A program made the translations under genes and the position numbers. This document shows positions 8,613-18,483 of a stretch of 64,000 bases of DNA, piece after piece. The DNA lies in contig JAHBXK010000004.1 of NCBI GenBank assembly GCA_019636535.1, forward strand, positions 62,001-126,000, read 5' to 3'. Source of the DNA: Phycisphaeraceae bacterium (GTDB lineage Bacteria; Planctomycetota; Phycisphaerae; Phycisphaerales; UBA1924). The number at the start of each line of letters is the position of its first letter. Positions within the stretch are counted from its first letter, which is position 1. The notes below the pieces were generated by a model. The model was given only the letters and a program-made list of their open reading frames with translations. It searched no databases and was not told where the DNA came from.

Positions 8613-11225
8613 ATGAGAACGCGTGACTGGATGGCAGTTTCGACGGCGGCCTTGTTGATGGTGGCGGGGGCGGCGAGCGCGCAGCCCCGGATTGTCTCAT
8701 TGGGCAACGGAATTCCGTTCGGAGCGAACACGGCCGGAACCCTTGCTTCGGGGTCTGGTGGCGGCTCAGCGCAGTTGTGGGAAGTCGGCGCGATGTCGGT
8801 GACGGCCACACCGTTGACCGGTAGCACGACGGCGGCACGCATTTCGAATAATGGGCTGTTCCTTGTGAGCGAGACACCGAATGAGGGTGGGCTTGGCGGT
8901 TTCCCGACGAACGCGAACCTCACGTCGATCTGGTCGACGGCTGCGCCGGGCTGGGTGGATCTGCCGCCGCTGCTGCCGGACCCGGCGGGCGGGATCACGG
9001 GTTCGCGGAACTCGGGCGGCTTGCATTCGCACCGCGCCATTTCGGCCAGCGGCGGTTGGATTGTCGGCCAGGCGAACACGGCCCCGGCCGGATTCGCCGG
9101 CTTCGTGTGGGACGCGGTGAGCAACACCAGCCGCGTGCTGCCGCAAGAGATCAACACGGCCGTTACTCCCAATCGCTACCACGATGGCCGTGCCCTGGGC
9201 GTGAGCGACGACGGGAGCGTGATTGTCGGTGGCTACCGCCCGAACACCAGTTTCGGTCGCCCCGTTGTGTGGCGCTGGAACGCAACGACGATGCAGTACG
9301 ACTGGTCATTTCTGGATCGCGGCACCGATCCGACCACGATGCAGCCCTACACGGCAAGCGTCGACAACTTCCACATCAACGCGGCCGGCACGAAGATCGT
9401 CGGCACGTCGTTCGAGTTCAACGCGACGACGATGTTCGCAGACACTTGGCTGACGCGTTGGGATTGGAACGCGGGGACCAACTCGTGGGACCGCGTACTG
9501 CTGTACAACGTCGCCAGCCAGGCGTCCATCTCGAGCTGGCAGAACGACCCGTTGTGCGCGATTCCGCCGCAGTTCATCCCCGCGGGGATGAGCGACGATG
9601 GCAACGTGATCACGGGCATTCTGGTTTACTCGACGTGCGGCTCTTTCGTCCGCGGCGGGTTCCTGTGGATCAACGACACCGAGGGTGGCGAGGTCCACGA
9701 CCTGTACGACTATCTGGTCGATGCGGGGACGCCGGGGATCACCGATTTCGGCCCCATCAACCCGACTGCGACGGTCTTCAACCCTCCGCGCTTGGGCTGG
9801 GCGAACGGGATTTCCTCGGACGGTCGGACGCTCGTCGGCTACGGCGGCCCGCAGTCGGCGTTCGGGCCGGGGTGGGTTGTGAGTCTTGACGGGGGCGACT
9901 GCGTTCCACCGTTCATCAGCACACAGCCGGTGAATGACACGTTCTCGAACTGCAACACGCTGGCGATCAATGTGCAGGCCGGCGGCTCGGGCCCGATCAC
10001 GTACCAATGGTACAAGGACGGCGACCCGCTGGTGAACGGCCTGACCGCGCACGGCTCAACGGTCGTGGGTGCAACGAGCAACGCGTTGAGCGTGACGCTG
10101 CCTCGTACCGAGGACGTCGGGATGTACCACGTCGTGATCACCGGCGCGTGCGGCACGCCGGCGACGTCGAGCACGGTGAGCGTGTCGATCGACCCGGCAG
10201 CGACGATGCCGGCGAACGACACGTGCGCCACGGCGACGACGATTGTCGCGGGCACAAATGTGCTGGCGCCCGCTCAGAACGTGTGCGGTGCCTTTGTCGA
10301 CGACCCATCGCTGATGGCCAGTTGCAACACAACCAAGGCGGACCTGTGGTACGTCTGGACCCCGACGATGAGCGGCAACTACCGAATCGAGACGTGCGGC
10401 TCGAATTTCGACACGGTGCTGAGCGTGTTCAGCGCGTGCGACGGATTCGAGATCGCCTGCAACGACAACTATGAAGTGGGACCGTCGACGGGCTGCACCT
10501 CGAACCGGAGCCGGATCGGCAGCCTGACCGTGAGCGCGGGCGTGCCGTTGTACGTCCGAGTCGCCGCGACGGCCAATGCGTTCCTGAGCGCAACCTCCTC
10601 GGTGAACCTGTCGATCTTCCCGGCCCCGGCGGTCCCTGTGAATGACACCTGCGCGGGCGCACTCCCGGCGATGATCGGCGCCAATCCGTTCGACACGACC
10701 GAGGCGACCAACGACTGGTTCACGACTTGCGTGGCGACGCTCGGCCGCGACGTGTGGTTTGTGTTCAACGCTCCTTCGAGCGGCAAGTTGACGCTGGCGA
10801 CGTGCCCCGGCACAACATGGAGCACCGTGATGAGCCTGCACGACGGGTGCAACGGCATGGAGCTGGCGTGCAACAACAACGCGAACGTGACGGGGTGCTC
10901 CTCACAGAGCCGTGTTGTGGACTTCGACGTGGCGAACGGGTCTGACACCTACATCCGCATCACGGGCGCTGCGCTGACGAACTTCGGCGTCGGAACGCTG
11001 AATGTCGCCTTCACTCCGACGCCGTGCCCCGGCGACTTCGACGGCAACGGCGTCGTGGACCTAGCCGACCTGCTGGCCTTCCTTGGGCCGTGGAACTCGA
11101 ATCTGGGCAGCATGGTGGCCGCGGGCACCAACGGCGATTTCGACAGCAACGGCGTCGTGGATCTGGCCGACCTGCTGGCCTTCCTCGGGCCTTGGAACAC
11201 GAACCTGGGCGTGACCTGCCCGTAA
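8613..11225 (+). CDS. Large secreted protein with Ig-like domain and dockerin-like tag
   Basis: 870 residues. A signal peptide ends near GAASAQP (about residue 24). Residues 25-430 form a repeat-rich region with phrases of the HAF/extracellular-repeat type (GVSDDGSVIVGG, ISSDGRTLVGYG), probably a propeller. Residues about 430-530 are an immunoglobulin-like domain (ITYQWYKDGDPL, EDVGMYHVVI). Two 'NDTCATATTI'-type beta-sandwich modules follow, related to those in the gene at 3461. The C-terminal 65 residues carry two dockerin-like units (CPGDFDGNGVVDLADLLAFL, NGDFDSNGVVDLADLLAFL) and end in Cys-Pro. The ATG has an AGGAG nine bases upstream. It is expected outside the cell or on its surface. No enzyme active site was seen. 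Confidence 0.85.
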   Translation: MRTRDWMAVSTAALLMVAGAASAQPRIVSLGNGIPFGANTAGTLASGSGGGSAQLWEVGAMSVTATPLTGSTTAARISNNGLFLVSETPNEGGLGGFPTNANLTSIWSTAAPGWVDLPPLLPDPAGGITGSRNSGGLHSHRAISASGGWIVGQANTAPAGFAGFVWDAVSNTSRVLPQEINTAVTPNRYHDGRALGVSDDGSVIVGGYRPNTSFGRPVVWRWNATTMQYDWSFLDRGTDPTTMQPYTASVDNFHINAAGTKIVGTSFEFNATTMFADTWLTRWDWNAGTNSWDRVLLYNVASQASISSWQNDPLCAIPPQFIPAGMSDDGNVITGILVYSTCGSFVRGGFLWINDTEGGEVHDLYDYLVDAGTPGITDFGPINPTATVFNPPRLGWANGISSDGRTLVGYGGPQSAFGPGWVVSLDGGDCVPPFISTQPVNDTFSNCNTLAINVQAGGSGPITYQWYKDGDPLVNGLTAHGSTVVGATSNALSVTLPRTEDVGMYHVVITGACGTPATSSTVSVSIDPAATMPANDTCATATTIVAGTNVLAPAQNVCGAFVDDPSLMASCNTTKADLWYVWTPTMSGNYRIETCGSNFDTVLSVFSACDGFEIACNDNYEVGPSTGCTSNRSRIGSLTVSAGVPLYVRVAATANAFLSATSSVNLSIFPAPAVPVNDTCAGALPAMIGANPFDTTEATNDWFTTCVATLGRDVWFVFNAPSSGKLTLATCPGTTWSTVMSLHDGCNGMELACNNNANVTGCSSQSRVVDFDVANGSDTYIRITGAALTNFGVGTLNVAFTPTPCPGDFDGNGVVDLADLLAFLGPWNSNLGSMVAAGTNGDFDSNGVVDLADLLAFLGPWNTNLGVTCP

Positions 11226-11281
11226 CTTGACCTCATCGTCCGGCGTAGGTCTGGGTACTCCCTGCCTGGCCACGCTGACAG

Positions 11282-11321
11282 CGGGCCCTCGCTCTTGGTT
11301 GAGCGGGGGCCCGTTTCTTTT
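11282..11321 (+). terminator. Rho-independent terminator
   Basis: A 13-base stem with one mismatch (CGGGCCCTCGCTC pairing with GAGCGGGGGCCCG) and a six-base loop, followed by TTTCTTTT. It lies 57 bases after the stop at 11225 and upstream of the MarR start. Confidence 0.85.
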
Positions 11322-11371
11322 GGATGATCTGTTCGGACGAGTCGCGTTGCCGCGATCGTTGTTGTCACGAC

Positions 11372-11377
11372 TACTGT
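11372..11377 (+). promoter_or_regulatory. TACTGT, candidate -10 box for leaderless marR-type gene
   Basis: TACTGT ends eight bases before the ATG at 11386. A TTGCCG at 11347-11352 could be the -35 (19-base spacer). No ribosome binding site precedes the start. Confidence 0.5.
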
Positions 11378-11385
11378 CCGTCACC

Positions 11386-11994
11386 ATGGCCGCATCGGCG
11401 AGAGAGACCAAGCGGCGGAGTGAGGTGAGGAGGAGCCGCAGAGCCGTCACCGGGTCGCTGGCGAGCGAGATCGGCAAGCGAGAGGGCTTCGACTCGGCCT
11501 CGCAAGAGGCGTATCTGAGTCTCGCCCGGACGGCGTCGGAGCTCGGGGGAGGGTTCGCCGCGCTGTTTCGTTCGAGTGGGCTGAGTGAATCGTCGTACAA
11601 CGTGCTGCGGATTCTGCGCGGGCATCATCCCGAGGGGATTCCGAGCCAGACGATCGGGCGTGAGATGGTGGTGCGTGTGCCGGACGTGACGCGGCTGGTG
11701 GACCGGCTGGTTCGGGCGGGGCTGGCGGAGCGGGAGCGGCTGCGGCTGGACCGCCGGGGTAAGAGGGTCGCTGGTGAACTTCCTGACAGGAGTGCGCGGC
11801 CGGATCGGCGGTGTGTGCTGGTGCGGATCACGCCCGCGGGCCTGTCGCTCCTGGCCAAGTTGGATCGCCCGGTGATGGCGCTGCACGATCGGCAACTGGG
11901 GCACATGAGCCGGGCGGAGTTGGTGGCGCTCATCGAACTGCTGGGACGGGCACGCGGCGGGGATACCGACGCGCGGAAGAAGCCGCGCGAGTGA
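11386..11994 (+). CDS. MarR-family transcriptional regulator
   Basis: 202 residues with the winged helix-turn-helix core of MarR proteins: helix 1 region YLSLARTASELGGGFAALF, recognition region IPSQTIGREMVVRVPDVTRL, then VDRLVRAGLAERER and the conserved ITPAGLSLLAKL. The N-terminal 30 residues are very basic. The wing carries about 15 extra residues, many of them Arg (LDRRGKRVAGELPDRSARPD), which is longer than usual and could add DNA contacts. MarR proteins bind as dimers and usually answer to small phenolic or oxidising ligands; the ligand here cannot be read. The ATG at 11386 is chosen because the terminator at 11282-11321 lies between it and the upstream gene. It is transcribed alone and converges on nadA, so its target is not obvious from context. 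Confidence 0.85.
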   Translation: MAASARETKRRSEVRRSRRAVTGSLASEIGKREGFDSASQEAYLSLARTASELGGGFAALFRSSGLSESSYNVLRILRGHHPEGIPSQTIGREMVVRVPDVTRLVDRLVRAGLAERERLRLDRRGKRVAGELPDRSARPDRRCVLVRITPAGLSLLAKLDRPVMALHDRQLGHMSRAELVALIELLGRARGGDTDARKKPRE

Positions 11995-12031
11995 AGATCG
12001 CGAACGAGGGAAGGGTGCGAACCGCTGATGA

Positions 12032-13336
12032 TCAGTCGGTCAGTGTGCCGGTGGCGGCGTGCGTTGGCACGCGGCGGCCGGAGGCCTTCACCGGCGGGGG
12101 CGCAGCGCCAACCGGTGCGGAGAGGTCGAGCATTCGTTGGATGGCCTGCAGCGCGTGCGTCCGAGCCTCGGGGTGGACGCGGACACGGTTGACGACCTTG
12201 CCTTGCGCGAGGTTGTCGAGCGCCCAGCAGAGGTGCTCCTGATCGATGCGGTACATGGTGGTGCAGAGGCACTGGCAGTCGCTGAGGATGCGGACATGGA
12301 CACCTCTCGCGGCGGCAGCCCGGGTCAGGCGGTTGACGAGATGGACCTCGGTGCCGATGGCCCACTTGCTGCCCGCCACGGCGGCTTCGATGCAACGGAT
12401 GATGTACTCGGTTGAGCCGGAGAGATCGGCGCGGTCGACCACTTCCTTCGCGCATTCGGGGTGGACGAGGACGGTGGTGCGTTGGGATGGCGGGAGATGC
12501 CGCTCGGCGTCGCGGATCTGATCGACGTGCTCGGGCCTGAAAAGTTTGTGGACGGAGCAATGGCCGGCCCAGAGGATGACTCTCGATGCGTCGAGTTGCT
12601 CGGGCGTTGTGCCGCCGAGGGCCTCGCCGCGGGCGGCCAGCCTCGGGTCGTAGAGACATGTCTCGGTGCCGGTGTCGATGCCGAAAGTCGCGGCGGTGTT
12701 GCGTCCGAGGTGCTGGTCGGGAAGGAAAAGGATCTTGATCTTCTCGCCGCGGACGGCGGGTTGCGTACCGCCTTTGAGCGCCCACTCGAACATCCGAGCG
12801 GCGTTGCTCGACGTGCAGACGATGCCGCCGTTCCGTCCGACGAAGGCCTTGATCGCGGCGGTGGAGTTGATGTAGGTGATGGGGATGATGCGGGACGGGC
12901 GGGAGTCCGCCTTCGGCCCGGCTTGTCGGGCGGAGCGCGCGGGCCGCTTGGTGAGCGTGTTGTGGAAGAGGTCCCATGCGGCAACGGCGTCGTCGTAGTC
13001 GGCCATGTCGGCCATGGAGCAGCCGGCGGAGAGATCGGGGAGGATGACGCTGACGTGATCGGGGGTGAGGAGATCGGCGGTCTCGGCCATGAAGTGGACA
13101 CCGCAGAAGACGACGTACTCGGCGCCGCGCTCGGCGACCTTTTGCGCTGCGAGTTGGCTGAGTTTGAGGGAGTCGCCCGTGAAGTCGGCGTGGCGGATGA
13201 CGTCGTCGGTCTGGTAGTGATGGCCGAGGATGACCAGGCGGTCACCGAGTTCTCGACGGCGCGCGGAGATGCGTTCGGCGAGTTCGTCGGGTGAGGCCCG
13301 CGTGTAGGACTCGGGGAGGGAAGGCTGCCAGAGCAT
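12032..13336 (-). CDS. nadA: Quinolinate synthase A
   Basis: NadA condenses iminoaspartate with dihydroxyacetone phosphate to quinolinate in de novo NAD synthesis, using a [4Fe-4S] cluster. The family landmarks are present: HHYQTDDV near residue 40, GDSLKLSQLA, FCGVHFMAETA (C78), and PDLSAGCSMAD. The three cluster cysteines are inferred from family position to lie in GGIVCTSSNA, ILWAGHCSVH and DCQCLCTTM. At 434 residues it is longer than the compact archaeal-type enzymes; residues about 125-150 (TKRPARSARQAG) are a basic insert. No nadB or nadC is nearby. It is transcribed divergently from pabB across a gap of 57 bases. The ATG at 13336 has no ribosome binding site but a TACCAT six bases upstream. 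Confidence 0.95.
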   Translation of the reverse strand: MLWQPSLPESYTRASPDELAERISARRRELGDRLVILGHHYQTDDVIRHADFTGDSLKLSQLAAQKVAERGAEYVVFCGVHFMAETADLLTPDHVSVILPDLSAGCSMADMADYDDAVAAWDLFHNTLTKRPARSARQAGPKADSRPSRIIPITYINSTAAIKAFVGRNGGIVCTSSNAARMFEWALKGGTQPAVRGEKIKILFLPDQHLGRNTAATFGIDTGTETCLYDPRLAARGEALGGTTPEQLDASRVILWAGHCSVHKLFRPEHVDQIRDAERHLPPSQRTTVLVHPECAKEVVDRADLSGSTEYIIRCIEAAVAGSKWAIGTEVHLVNRLTRAAAARGVHVRILSDCQCLCTTMYRIDQEHLCWALDNLAQGKVVNRVRVHPEARTHALQAIQRMLDLSAPVGAAPPPVKASGRRVPTHAATGTLTD

Positions 13337-13342
13337 GGAATG

Positions 13343-13388
13343 ATGGTACGGGCGGGCATGGGGATGGGGTCGCGCGGGCGTGTACGCT
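13343..13388. promoter_or_regulatory. Divergent nadA-pabB control region with two TANNNT boxes
   Basis: On the minus strand TACCAT (13348-13343) lies six bases before the nadA ATG. On the plus strand TACGCT (13383-13388) lies five bases before a GTG at 13394. Both genes lack a ribosome binding site, so both may be leaderless. The pair of boxes also argues that the in-frame ATG codons at 13340 and 13343 are not the pabB start. Confidence 0.45.
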
Positions 13389-13393
13389 TGGGC

Positions 13394-15016
13394 GTGGTAG
13401 TTGAACCGATCGATCTTGATGGTGGGCCGCTGGAGGTCTTGGCGCGCTGGCCGAGGACAACGCCGGTGTCAGCGCTGATCTCTGAGACGGCGGACGGACG
13501 TGGGGCGGGGACGTTGAGCGAAGGGGGCGCGGGGGGAGGGGGTGCTGCGAGGTGGTCGAGATGGAGCGTGCTGGCGCCGATCGACGCGCAGCGCGTTCGG
13601 ACGCTGAGTGCGCAATCGGTGATGAAGTACGGGAGCTTCGATTCCCGGCGAGCGGTGGCGGAAGAAGCGGTGCGTGCGGCGTTTGCAGCGCCGACGGCTG
13701 CGGGGGATCGGGACGCGGGAACGGGGCGCGGGTGCGGAGTTCCACAACCGCCGTACCGGGTGATTGGGCTGGCGTATGAACTCGGACGGGTGCTGGAACC
13801 TTCGGACGATCCGCGTCGGCGAGTGGCGCGCGGGGAGAAGGATGCCGGCGATGGCGAATCGACGGAACGAACGAGGTTTGCGCCGGATGTGCCGCTGGTG
13901 TTTGAGATCGAGTGTCTGGGCGCGTTGGTGTTCGATCGGCTGGAGAGGCGGTGGTGGGTGGCGGCCTCACAAGGCGCGGAAGCGGATCGGTTGCGGGAGT
14001 TGGTTCGTTGGGTTGGGCCCGGCGATGCACAGAGCGGAACAGAGTTGGAAGTGCGGGGGGATGGGTTTGCGCTGGGTCCGCTGCGATCAACGATGGGGCA
14101 TGACGCGTTTGTGCGCGCGGTGCGTGAGGCGCTGGAATTGATCCGTGAAGGGGACGTCTTTCAGGTGAACCTGTCGCATGAACTGAGGGGTGAACTTCGC
14201 GGTGATCGACGGGGGCTCTTTCGCGGGATGTGCGGGACGGCCCGGCCGTGGTTCGGAGCCTATGTGGAACTGCCCGCGCCGTGGTCGACGATCGCGTCGG
14301 TCTCGCCGGAGTTGTTCCTCGACTTTGATGCGTGCGGGCGCCGCGTGACGACGCGGCCGATCAAGGGGACGAGGGCAATCAGTGAATCGCATGGGACGGG
14401 AGGAGCGTGGGAGATCGCGGCGGCGACGGAGGAACTCCGGCGCGCGGAGAAGGACTCGGCGGAATTGAACATGATCGTCGATCTGCTTCGCAACGACCTG
14501 GGGCGCGTGTGCGAGTTTGGATCGGTGCGCGTGGAGGAGGCGAGGGGGATCGAGTCGCACGCGGTGATGCACGCGGTGGCGACGGTAGTCGGACGGCTGG
14601 GGGACAAACGGAGCGCGGGCGACCTGGTCTTGGCGGCGTATCCGGGCGGATCGATCACGGGTGCGCCGAAAGTCAGGGCGATGCAGGTGATCGAGTCGCT
14701 GGAGGGCCGCGCTCGCGGGATGTATTGCGGCACGATCGCGCTGATGTGCGGCGACGGCTCTTTCACGTCGAGCATCGCGATCAGGACCGCGACGATCACA
14801 CGGGCTTGCAGTGCGGAGGACGAGTCGGCGAGCGATCCGGCCGTCGTTCGCTTTCCGGTGGGCGCGGGGATCGTGGCGGACTCGGACCCGGAGGCGGAGT
14901 GGCGCGAGACGCTGGACAAGGCGGGGGCGGTGCTGGCGCTCGCTGGGCGTCAGTACCACCAGGCGCTGTGCGAGCCGGAGGTGGTTGAACGGAACTCGGA
15001 CTCGGTTCTGAAATAG
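13394..15016 (+). CDS. pabB: Aminodeoxychorismate synthase component I
   Basis: A chorismate-utilising enzyme of the PabB/TrpE family. The C-terminal chorismate-binding domain is complete: HDAFVRAVREALELIREGDV, VNLSHEL, SPELFLDF, then PIKGTRA, DLLRNDLGRV and AAYPGGSITGAPKVRAM. The Lys of PIKGT is the residue that marks PabB, since anthranilate synthase has PIAGT, so folate rather than tryptophan synthesis is inferred. The product with the glutaminase PabA is aminodeoxychorismate; no pabA is adjacent. The N-terminal 200 residues are poorly conserved and contain a Gly-rich loop near residues 40-50. The start is uncertain: GTG 13394 is favoured by the TACGCT five bases upstream, while ATG 13340 would nearly touch the nadA start. 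The last 67 bases overlap a convergent gene. Confidence 0.9.
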   Translation: MVVEPIDLDGGPLEVLARWPRTTPVSALISETADGRGAGTLSEGGAGGGGAARWSRWSVLAPIDAQRVRTLSAQSVMKYGSFDSRRAVAEEAVRAAFAAPTAAGDRDAGTGRGCGVPQPPYRVIGLAYELGRVLEPSDDPRRRVARGEKDAGDGESTERTRFAPDVPLVFEIECLGALVFDRLERRWWVAASQGAEADRLRELVRWVGPGDAQSGTELEVRGDGFALGPLRSTMGHDAFVRAVREALELIREGDVFQVNLSHELRGELRGDRRGLFRGMCGTARPWFGAYVELPAPWSTIASVSPELFLDFDACGRRVTTRPIKGTRAISESHGTGGAWEIAAATEELRRAEKDSAELNMIVDLLRNDLGRVCEFGSVRVEEARGIESHAVMHAVATVVGRLGDKRSAGDLVLAAYPGGSITGAPKVRAMQVIESLEGRARGMYCGTIALMCGDGSFTSSIAIRTATITRACSAEDESASDPAVVRFPVGAGIVADSDPEAEWRETLDKAGAVLALAGRQYHQALCEPEVVERNSDSVLK

Positions 15017-15405
15017 ATGATCTGATTGGCGTCGCGGGGGAGGGAGAGCCGGCGGGAACGGTCGAGACGAGTTCGCTCGCGCTCGGGCCAATCGGCCGCA
15101 ACGGAGAGCGGCTCGACGGTGCGGGCGGCGAGGCGGTGCTCGTTGCGCATGGCTTCCCAAGCGCTGGCGTCGGCGAGTGTTGCGCCTGCGGGCGAGAAGA
15201 CGGCCTCCCACGAGCGGGCCTGATCGGCGACGGGGGCGCGAGAACCGCGATGGGCAACCGGGCCGGACGAGCAGCCACCCCAGACACCCGCCGCGGCCAG
15301 GGCGAGCGTGGAGAAGGCGATGGTGGCGCGGTATCGACCGCGGCCGACGAAGGCTCGGAGGCGATCTCGAAGTTTGTCGGGTTGGGAGGTGAACCGGTTG
15401 GGCAT
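14950..15405 (-). CDS. Small putative lipoprotein or membrane-anchored protein
   Basis: 151 residues, not recognised. The N-terminus is basic (MPNRFTSQPDKLRDRLRAF), followed by a hydrophobic stretch ATIAFSTLALAAAGVWGGC that ends in a cysteine. The residues before it (W-G-G-C) are only a weak lipobox. The remaining 95 residues are polar and Arg-rich with no known domain. The ATG at 15405 was chosen because it gives a normal signal sequence; the frame stays open upstream but in low-complexity sequence. Its 3' end overlaps pabB by 67 bases on the opposite strand, so one of the two C-termini may be extended by chance. It is divergent from copA. Moderate confidence that it is a real gene. Confidence 0.5.
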   Translation of the reverse strand: MPNRFTSQPDKLRDRLRAFVGRGRYRATIAFSTLALAAAGVWGGCSSGPVAHRGSRAPVADQARSWEAVFSPAGATLADASAWEAMRNEHRLAARTVEPLSVAADWPERERTRLDRSRRLSLPRDANQIIYFRTESEFRSTTSGSHSAWWY

Positions 15406-15702
15406 GTCTGGTCTTGGTGTTGAGCGGACGGCGTGAGCGGGTGGATCGCCGCGGGGTCGATGTTCGAAGGGGCGGGAGCAGATGTGTTGCGTGCTTCGCG
15501 ACGGGACATCGCGAACAATCGGGGTGTGTTCAGCGTGCCGCGCCGATTGCGTGTGCCCAGTGGAACGGGCTTGCGCAGGCGCGAATTGGCGGCCTGGTGT
15601 CGCGTGGTCGGCAGGGGTTGCCCGGGTTGACGTCCGAGAATCGTGGGCGATCAGCGGGTCGGTGCTGAGTGCTGCGGGCGGTGCGGGGCGGACTGGAGCG
15701 GT

Positions 15703-18207
15703 ATGGGCGAACGAACAGTGCAACTGAGCGTGTTGAACGCGTCGGCGGGTGGAACTGAGGGTGCCGCGGGCGGAGGTGCGCGCGGGGGAGAGCGGGGGCG
15801 GGATGATGCGACGGGGGCGCACGCGGGCGAGGGGCGGGTTGAGTTGTCATTGCGGGGCATGACGTGCGCTGCCTGCGCTGCGCGGATCGAGCGGGCGTTG
15901 GCTGCGACCGAGGGCGTGCGCACGGCGAGCGTGAACTTCGCGACGCGGACGGCGACGGTGGAGGCCGAGCCGGACGTGACGAGCGGCGACCGGCTGGCGG
16001 CAGTGGTGCGCGGGATCGGCTACGGAGCGGATGTGGTGGGCGGCGTGGGAGCAGGTGAGAAGGACGGGCGCTGGGCTGGGCACTCTCATGCGCGAGGAGC
16101 GGGCACTGAGCATGGTGAGGCACACGAACGCGCCGAGTGGGTGCGACTGATCGTGTCGGCCGCGCTGGCGCTGCCGGTGGTGGTGATCGCGATGTCGCAC
16201 GGAGCGCTCGCATGGGTGCACCGGCTGGAGGAGGCCGGTTGGGCGAGTTGGATTCAGCTGTTGCTGACGACGCCGGTGATGTTCTGGGGTGGGCGGCGGT
16301 TCTTCGTGAGTGCATGGAAGGGCGCGCAGCGCGGAAGTGCGAACATGGACACGCTGGTGGCGCTGGGGACGGGCGCGGCGTATGTGTTCTCGGTTGTGGC
16401 GACCGTTGCGCCGGGGCTGTTTGTTTCGGCTTCGGCGGGAGAAGCAATGGGCGACGCGCTTCAAGCGGCAGGCGGGCCTAACGCGAGCGGCGGAGCACAT
16501 GCCGCGTTGCGTGCGCCGGTGTACTTCGAATCGGCTGCGGCGATCATCGTGTTCATCCTTCTTGGCAAGCGGCTCGAGGAACGGGCAACCGGTCGGGCGG
16601 GGGCGGCGATCCGACGGCTGATGGACTTGTCGCCGCGGATGGCGCGCGTGAGGCGGACGGAGGCGGGTGGCGGTGAGGTCGAGATCGACATGGCGATCTC
16701 GGAGGTTCGCGTCGGTGATCTGATGGTGGTTCGGCCTGGTGAGAAAGTCCCGACGGACGGCGTGGTCGAGCGGGGCGAGTCGGCGGTGGATGAGTCGATG
16801 ATTTCGGGTGAGAGCGTGCCGGTGACGAAGCGCCACGGTGATCAAGTGGTCGGCGCAACGTTGAACGCGGCCGGGGCGTTGGAGGTGCGGGCGACGAGGA
16901 TCGGCGCCGAGACGGTGCTGGCGCAGATCGTGGAGTTGGTGCGGCGGGCGCAGGGGAGCAAGGCGCCGATCGCCCGGCTGGCTGATCGGGTGAGCGCGGT
17001 GTTCGTGCCGGTGGTGCTCGTGGTGGCGATGGTCAGTTTCGGGGTGTGGATGCTGACGGGAGAAGGGACGGCATCGGCGAGGTTGTCGATGGCGCTGATC
17101 ACGAGCGTGTCGGTGCTGGTGATCGCGTGTCCTTGCGCGATGGGGCTGGCCACGCCGACGGCGATCATGGTGGGGACAGGGATGGCGGCGGAGCGAGGGG
17201 TGTTGATCAAAGGGGGTGATGCGCTGCAGCGGGCAGAGTCGGTCCGGACGGTTGTGCTGGACAAGACGGGAACGGTGACGAAGGGAAGGCCGGAGGTGGT
17301 TTCGGTTCGGGCGACGGCGGGGGAGGATGAGTTGCTGCGACTGGCGGCGTCGGTTGAACGGCTGAGCGAGCACCCGCTTGCGCGGGCGGTGGTGTTGGAG
17401 GCGGAAGCACGCGGCTTGAAACTCGAGGAGGTCTCGGCGTTCGAATCGGTCGCCGGGCGGGGCGTTCGCGGGCGGGTGGGTGAGCGGTCGGTGGCGGTTG
17501 GGTCTCCGTCGTTCGTGCGCGGTGCGACGGAGCGTGCCGCGGATGGAGGCGAGTTGGACGGGTTGATCGAAGCGACGGTGTCGGAGGGATGCACGCCGGT
17601 GTGCGTTGCGGTGGAGGGCCGGGGGGTTGGCGTGATCGGCGTTGCCGACACCGTGCGGGACGGAGCGAGCGAGACGGTTTCTCGGCTTGAAGCGATGGGG
17701 TGCGACGTGTGGCTGCTGACGGGCGACGACGAACGCATCGCGCAATCGGTGGCACGGACGATCGGGATTCGGCAGGTCCGGGCGCGGGTGCTCCCCGGTG
17801 AGAAGGCGGGGGTGGTTCGGGACCTGCGCTCGCGCGGGGCGGTGGCGATGGTCGGAGACGGGATCAACGATGCCCCAGCGCTGGCCGAGGCGGACGTGGG
17901 GATCGCGATGGGCGGCGGGGGCGGGACGGACGTGGCCATCGAGTCGGCGGACGTCGTGCTGGTCAGATCGGATCTGCGCGGGGTGCTGCGGGCGATCTCG
18001 CTGTCACGTGCGACGATGCGGACGGTCCGGCGCAATCTGTTCTGGGCGTTTGCGTACAACGTGGTGGGCATCCCGATCGCGGCGGGAGCGTTGTACCCGT
18101 TCACGGGCTGGCTGCTGAGCCCGATGTACGCCGGGGCGGCGATGGCGCTCTCGAGCGTGAGCGTGGTCATGAGCAGCCTGGCGCTGCGGTGGACGCGGGT
18201 GGAGTGA
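15703..18207 (+). CDS. copA: Copper-exporting P1B-type ATPase
   Basis: 834 residues. Gly/Ala-rich N-terminus, then one heavy-metal-binding domain with GMTCAAC (C55, C58). Membrane helices surround the actuator domain (SGESVPVT). The metal-binding helix has CPC at 476-478 ([15 protein letters not shown]). The phosphorylated Asp is D520 in DKTGT, the ATP-binding SEHPLAR follows, and [20 protein letters not shown] closes the hydrolytic site. The late helices carry YN...G and the M-S-x-S-S-like MALSSVSVV, which with CPC indicates Cu(I) (P1B-1) specificity. It should pump copper out of the cytoplasm. A His-rich patch (about 125-140, GHSHARG...HGEAHE) sits before the first helix. ATG 15703 has GGAG four bases upstream; an in-frame start 60 bases earlier is possible. 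No CsoR or CueR regulator or CopZ chaperone is nearby. The 297 bases upstream hold no other gene I can support. Confidence 0.95.
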   Translation: MGERTVQLSVLNASAGGTEGAAGGGARGGERGRDDATGAHAGEGRVELSLRGMTCAACAARIERALAATEGVRTASVNFATRTATVEAEPDVTSGDRLAAVVRGIGYGADVVGGVGAGEKDGRWAGHSHARGAGTEHGEAHERAEWVRLIVSAALALPVVVIAMSHGALAWVHRLEEAGWASWIQLLLTTPVMFWGGRRFFVSAWKGAQRGSANMDTLVALGTGAAYVFSVVATVAPGLFVSASAGEAMGDALQAAGGPNASGGAHAALRAPVYFESAAAIIVFILLGKRLEERATGRAGAAIRRLMDLSPRMARVRRTEAGGGEVEIDMAISEVRVGDLMVVRPGEKVPTDGVVERGESAVDESMISGESVPVTKRHGDQVVGATLNAAGALEVRATRIGAETVLAQIVELVRRAQGSKAPIARLADRVSAVFVPVVLVVAMVSFGVWMLTGEGTASARLSMALITSVSVLVIACPCAMGLATPTAIMVGTGMAAERGVLIKGGDALQRAESVRTVVLDKTGTVTKGRPEVVSVRATAGEDELLRLAASVERLSEHPLARAVVLEAEARGLKLEEVSAFESVAGRGVRGRVGERSVAVGSPSFVRGATERAADGGELDGLIEATVSEGCTPVCVAVEGRGVGVIGVADTVRDGASETVSRLEAMGCDVWLLTGDDERIAQSVARTIGIRQVRARVLPGEKAGVVRDLRSRGAVAMVGDGINDAPALAEADVGIAMGGGGGTDVAIESADVVLVRSDLRGVLRAISLSRATMRTVRRNLFWAFAYNVVGIPIAAGALYPFTGWLLSPMYAGAAMALSSVSVVMSSLALRWTRVE

Positions 18208-18257
18208 ACCGGCGGTGTTCCGCGCCCGGGGGCACAGGCGGACGCCGATTCGTGAAA

Positions 18258-18331
<74 letters not shown>

Positions 18332-18483
18332 ACGGGGCAAGGATAGGGGCGCATGGCGTTGTAAACAGCCTCGGGGCGGGCATTGTGCGGCCGCTCTTCC
18401 TATCATCGCGGCCGCGCGTCGTGGCCCGTGTGGCCCGCGGTTCGGTTCACAACCACCCACTTTGCTGAGGCCCGTCACCGCCC

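Noticed and set aside
15847-17745. A 632-codon minus-strand open frame opposite copA
   Set aside because: Arg/His/Pro-rich product typical of the antisense frame of a GC-rich gene; copA is unambiguous.
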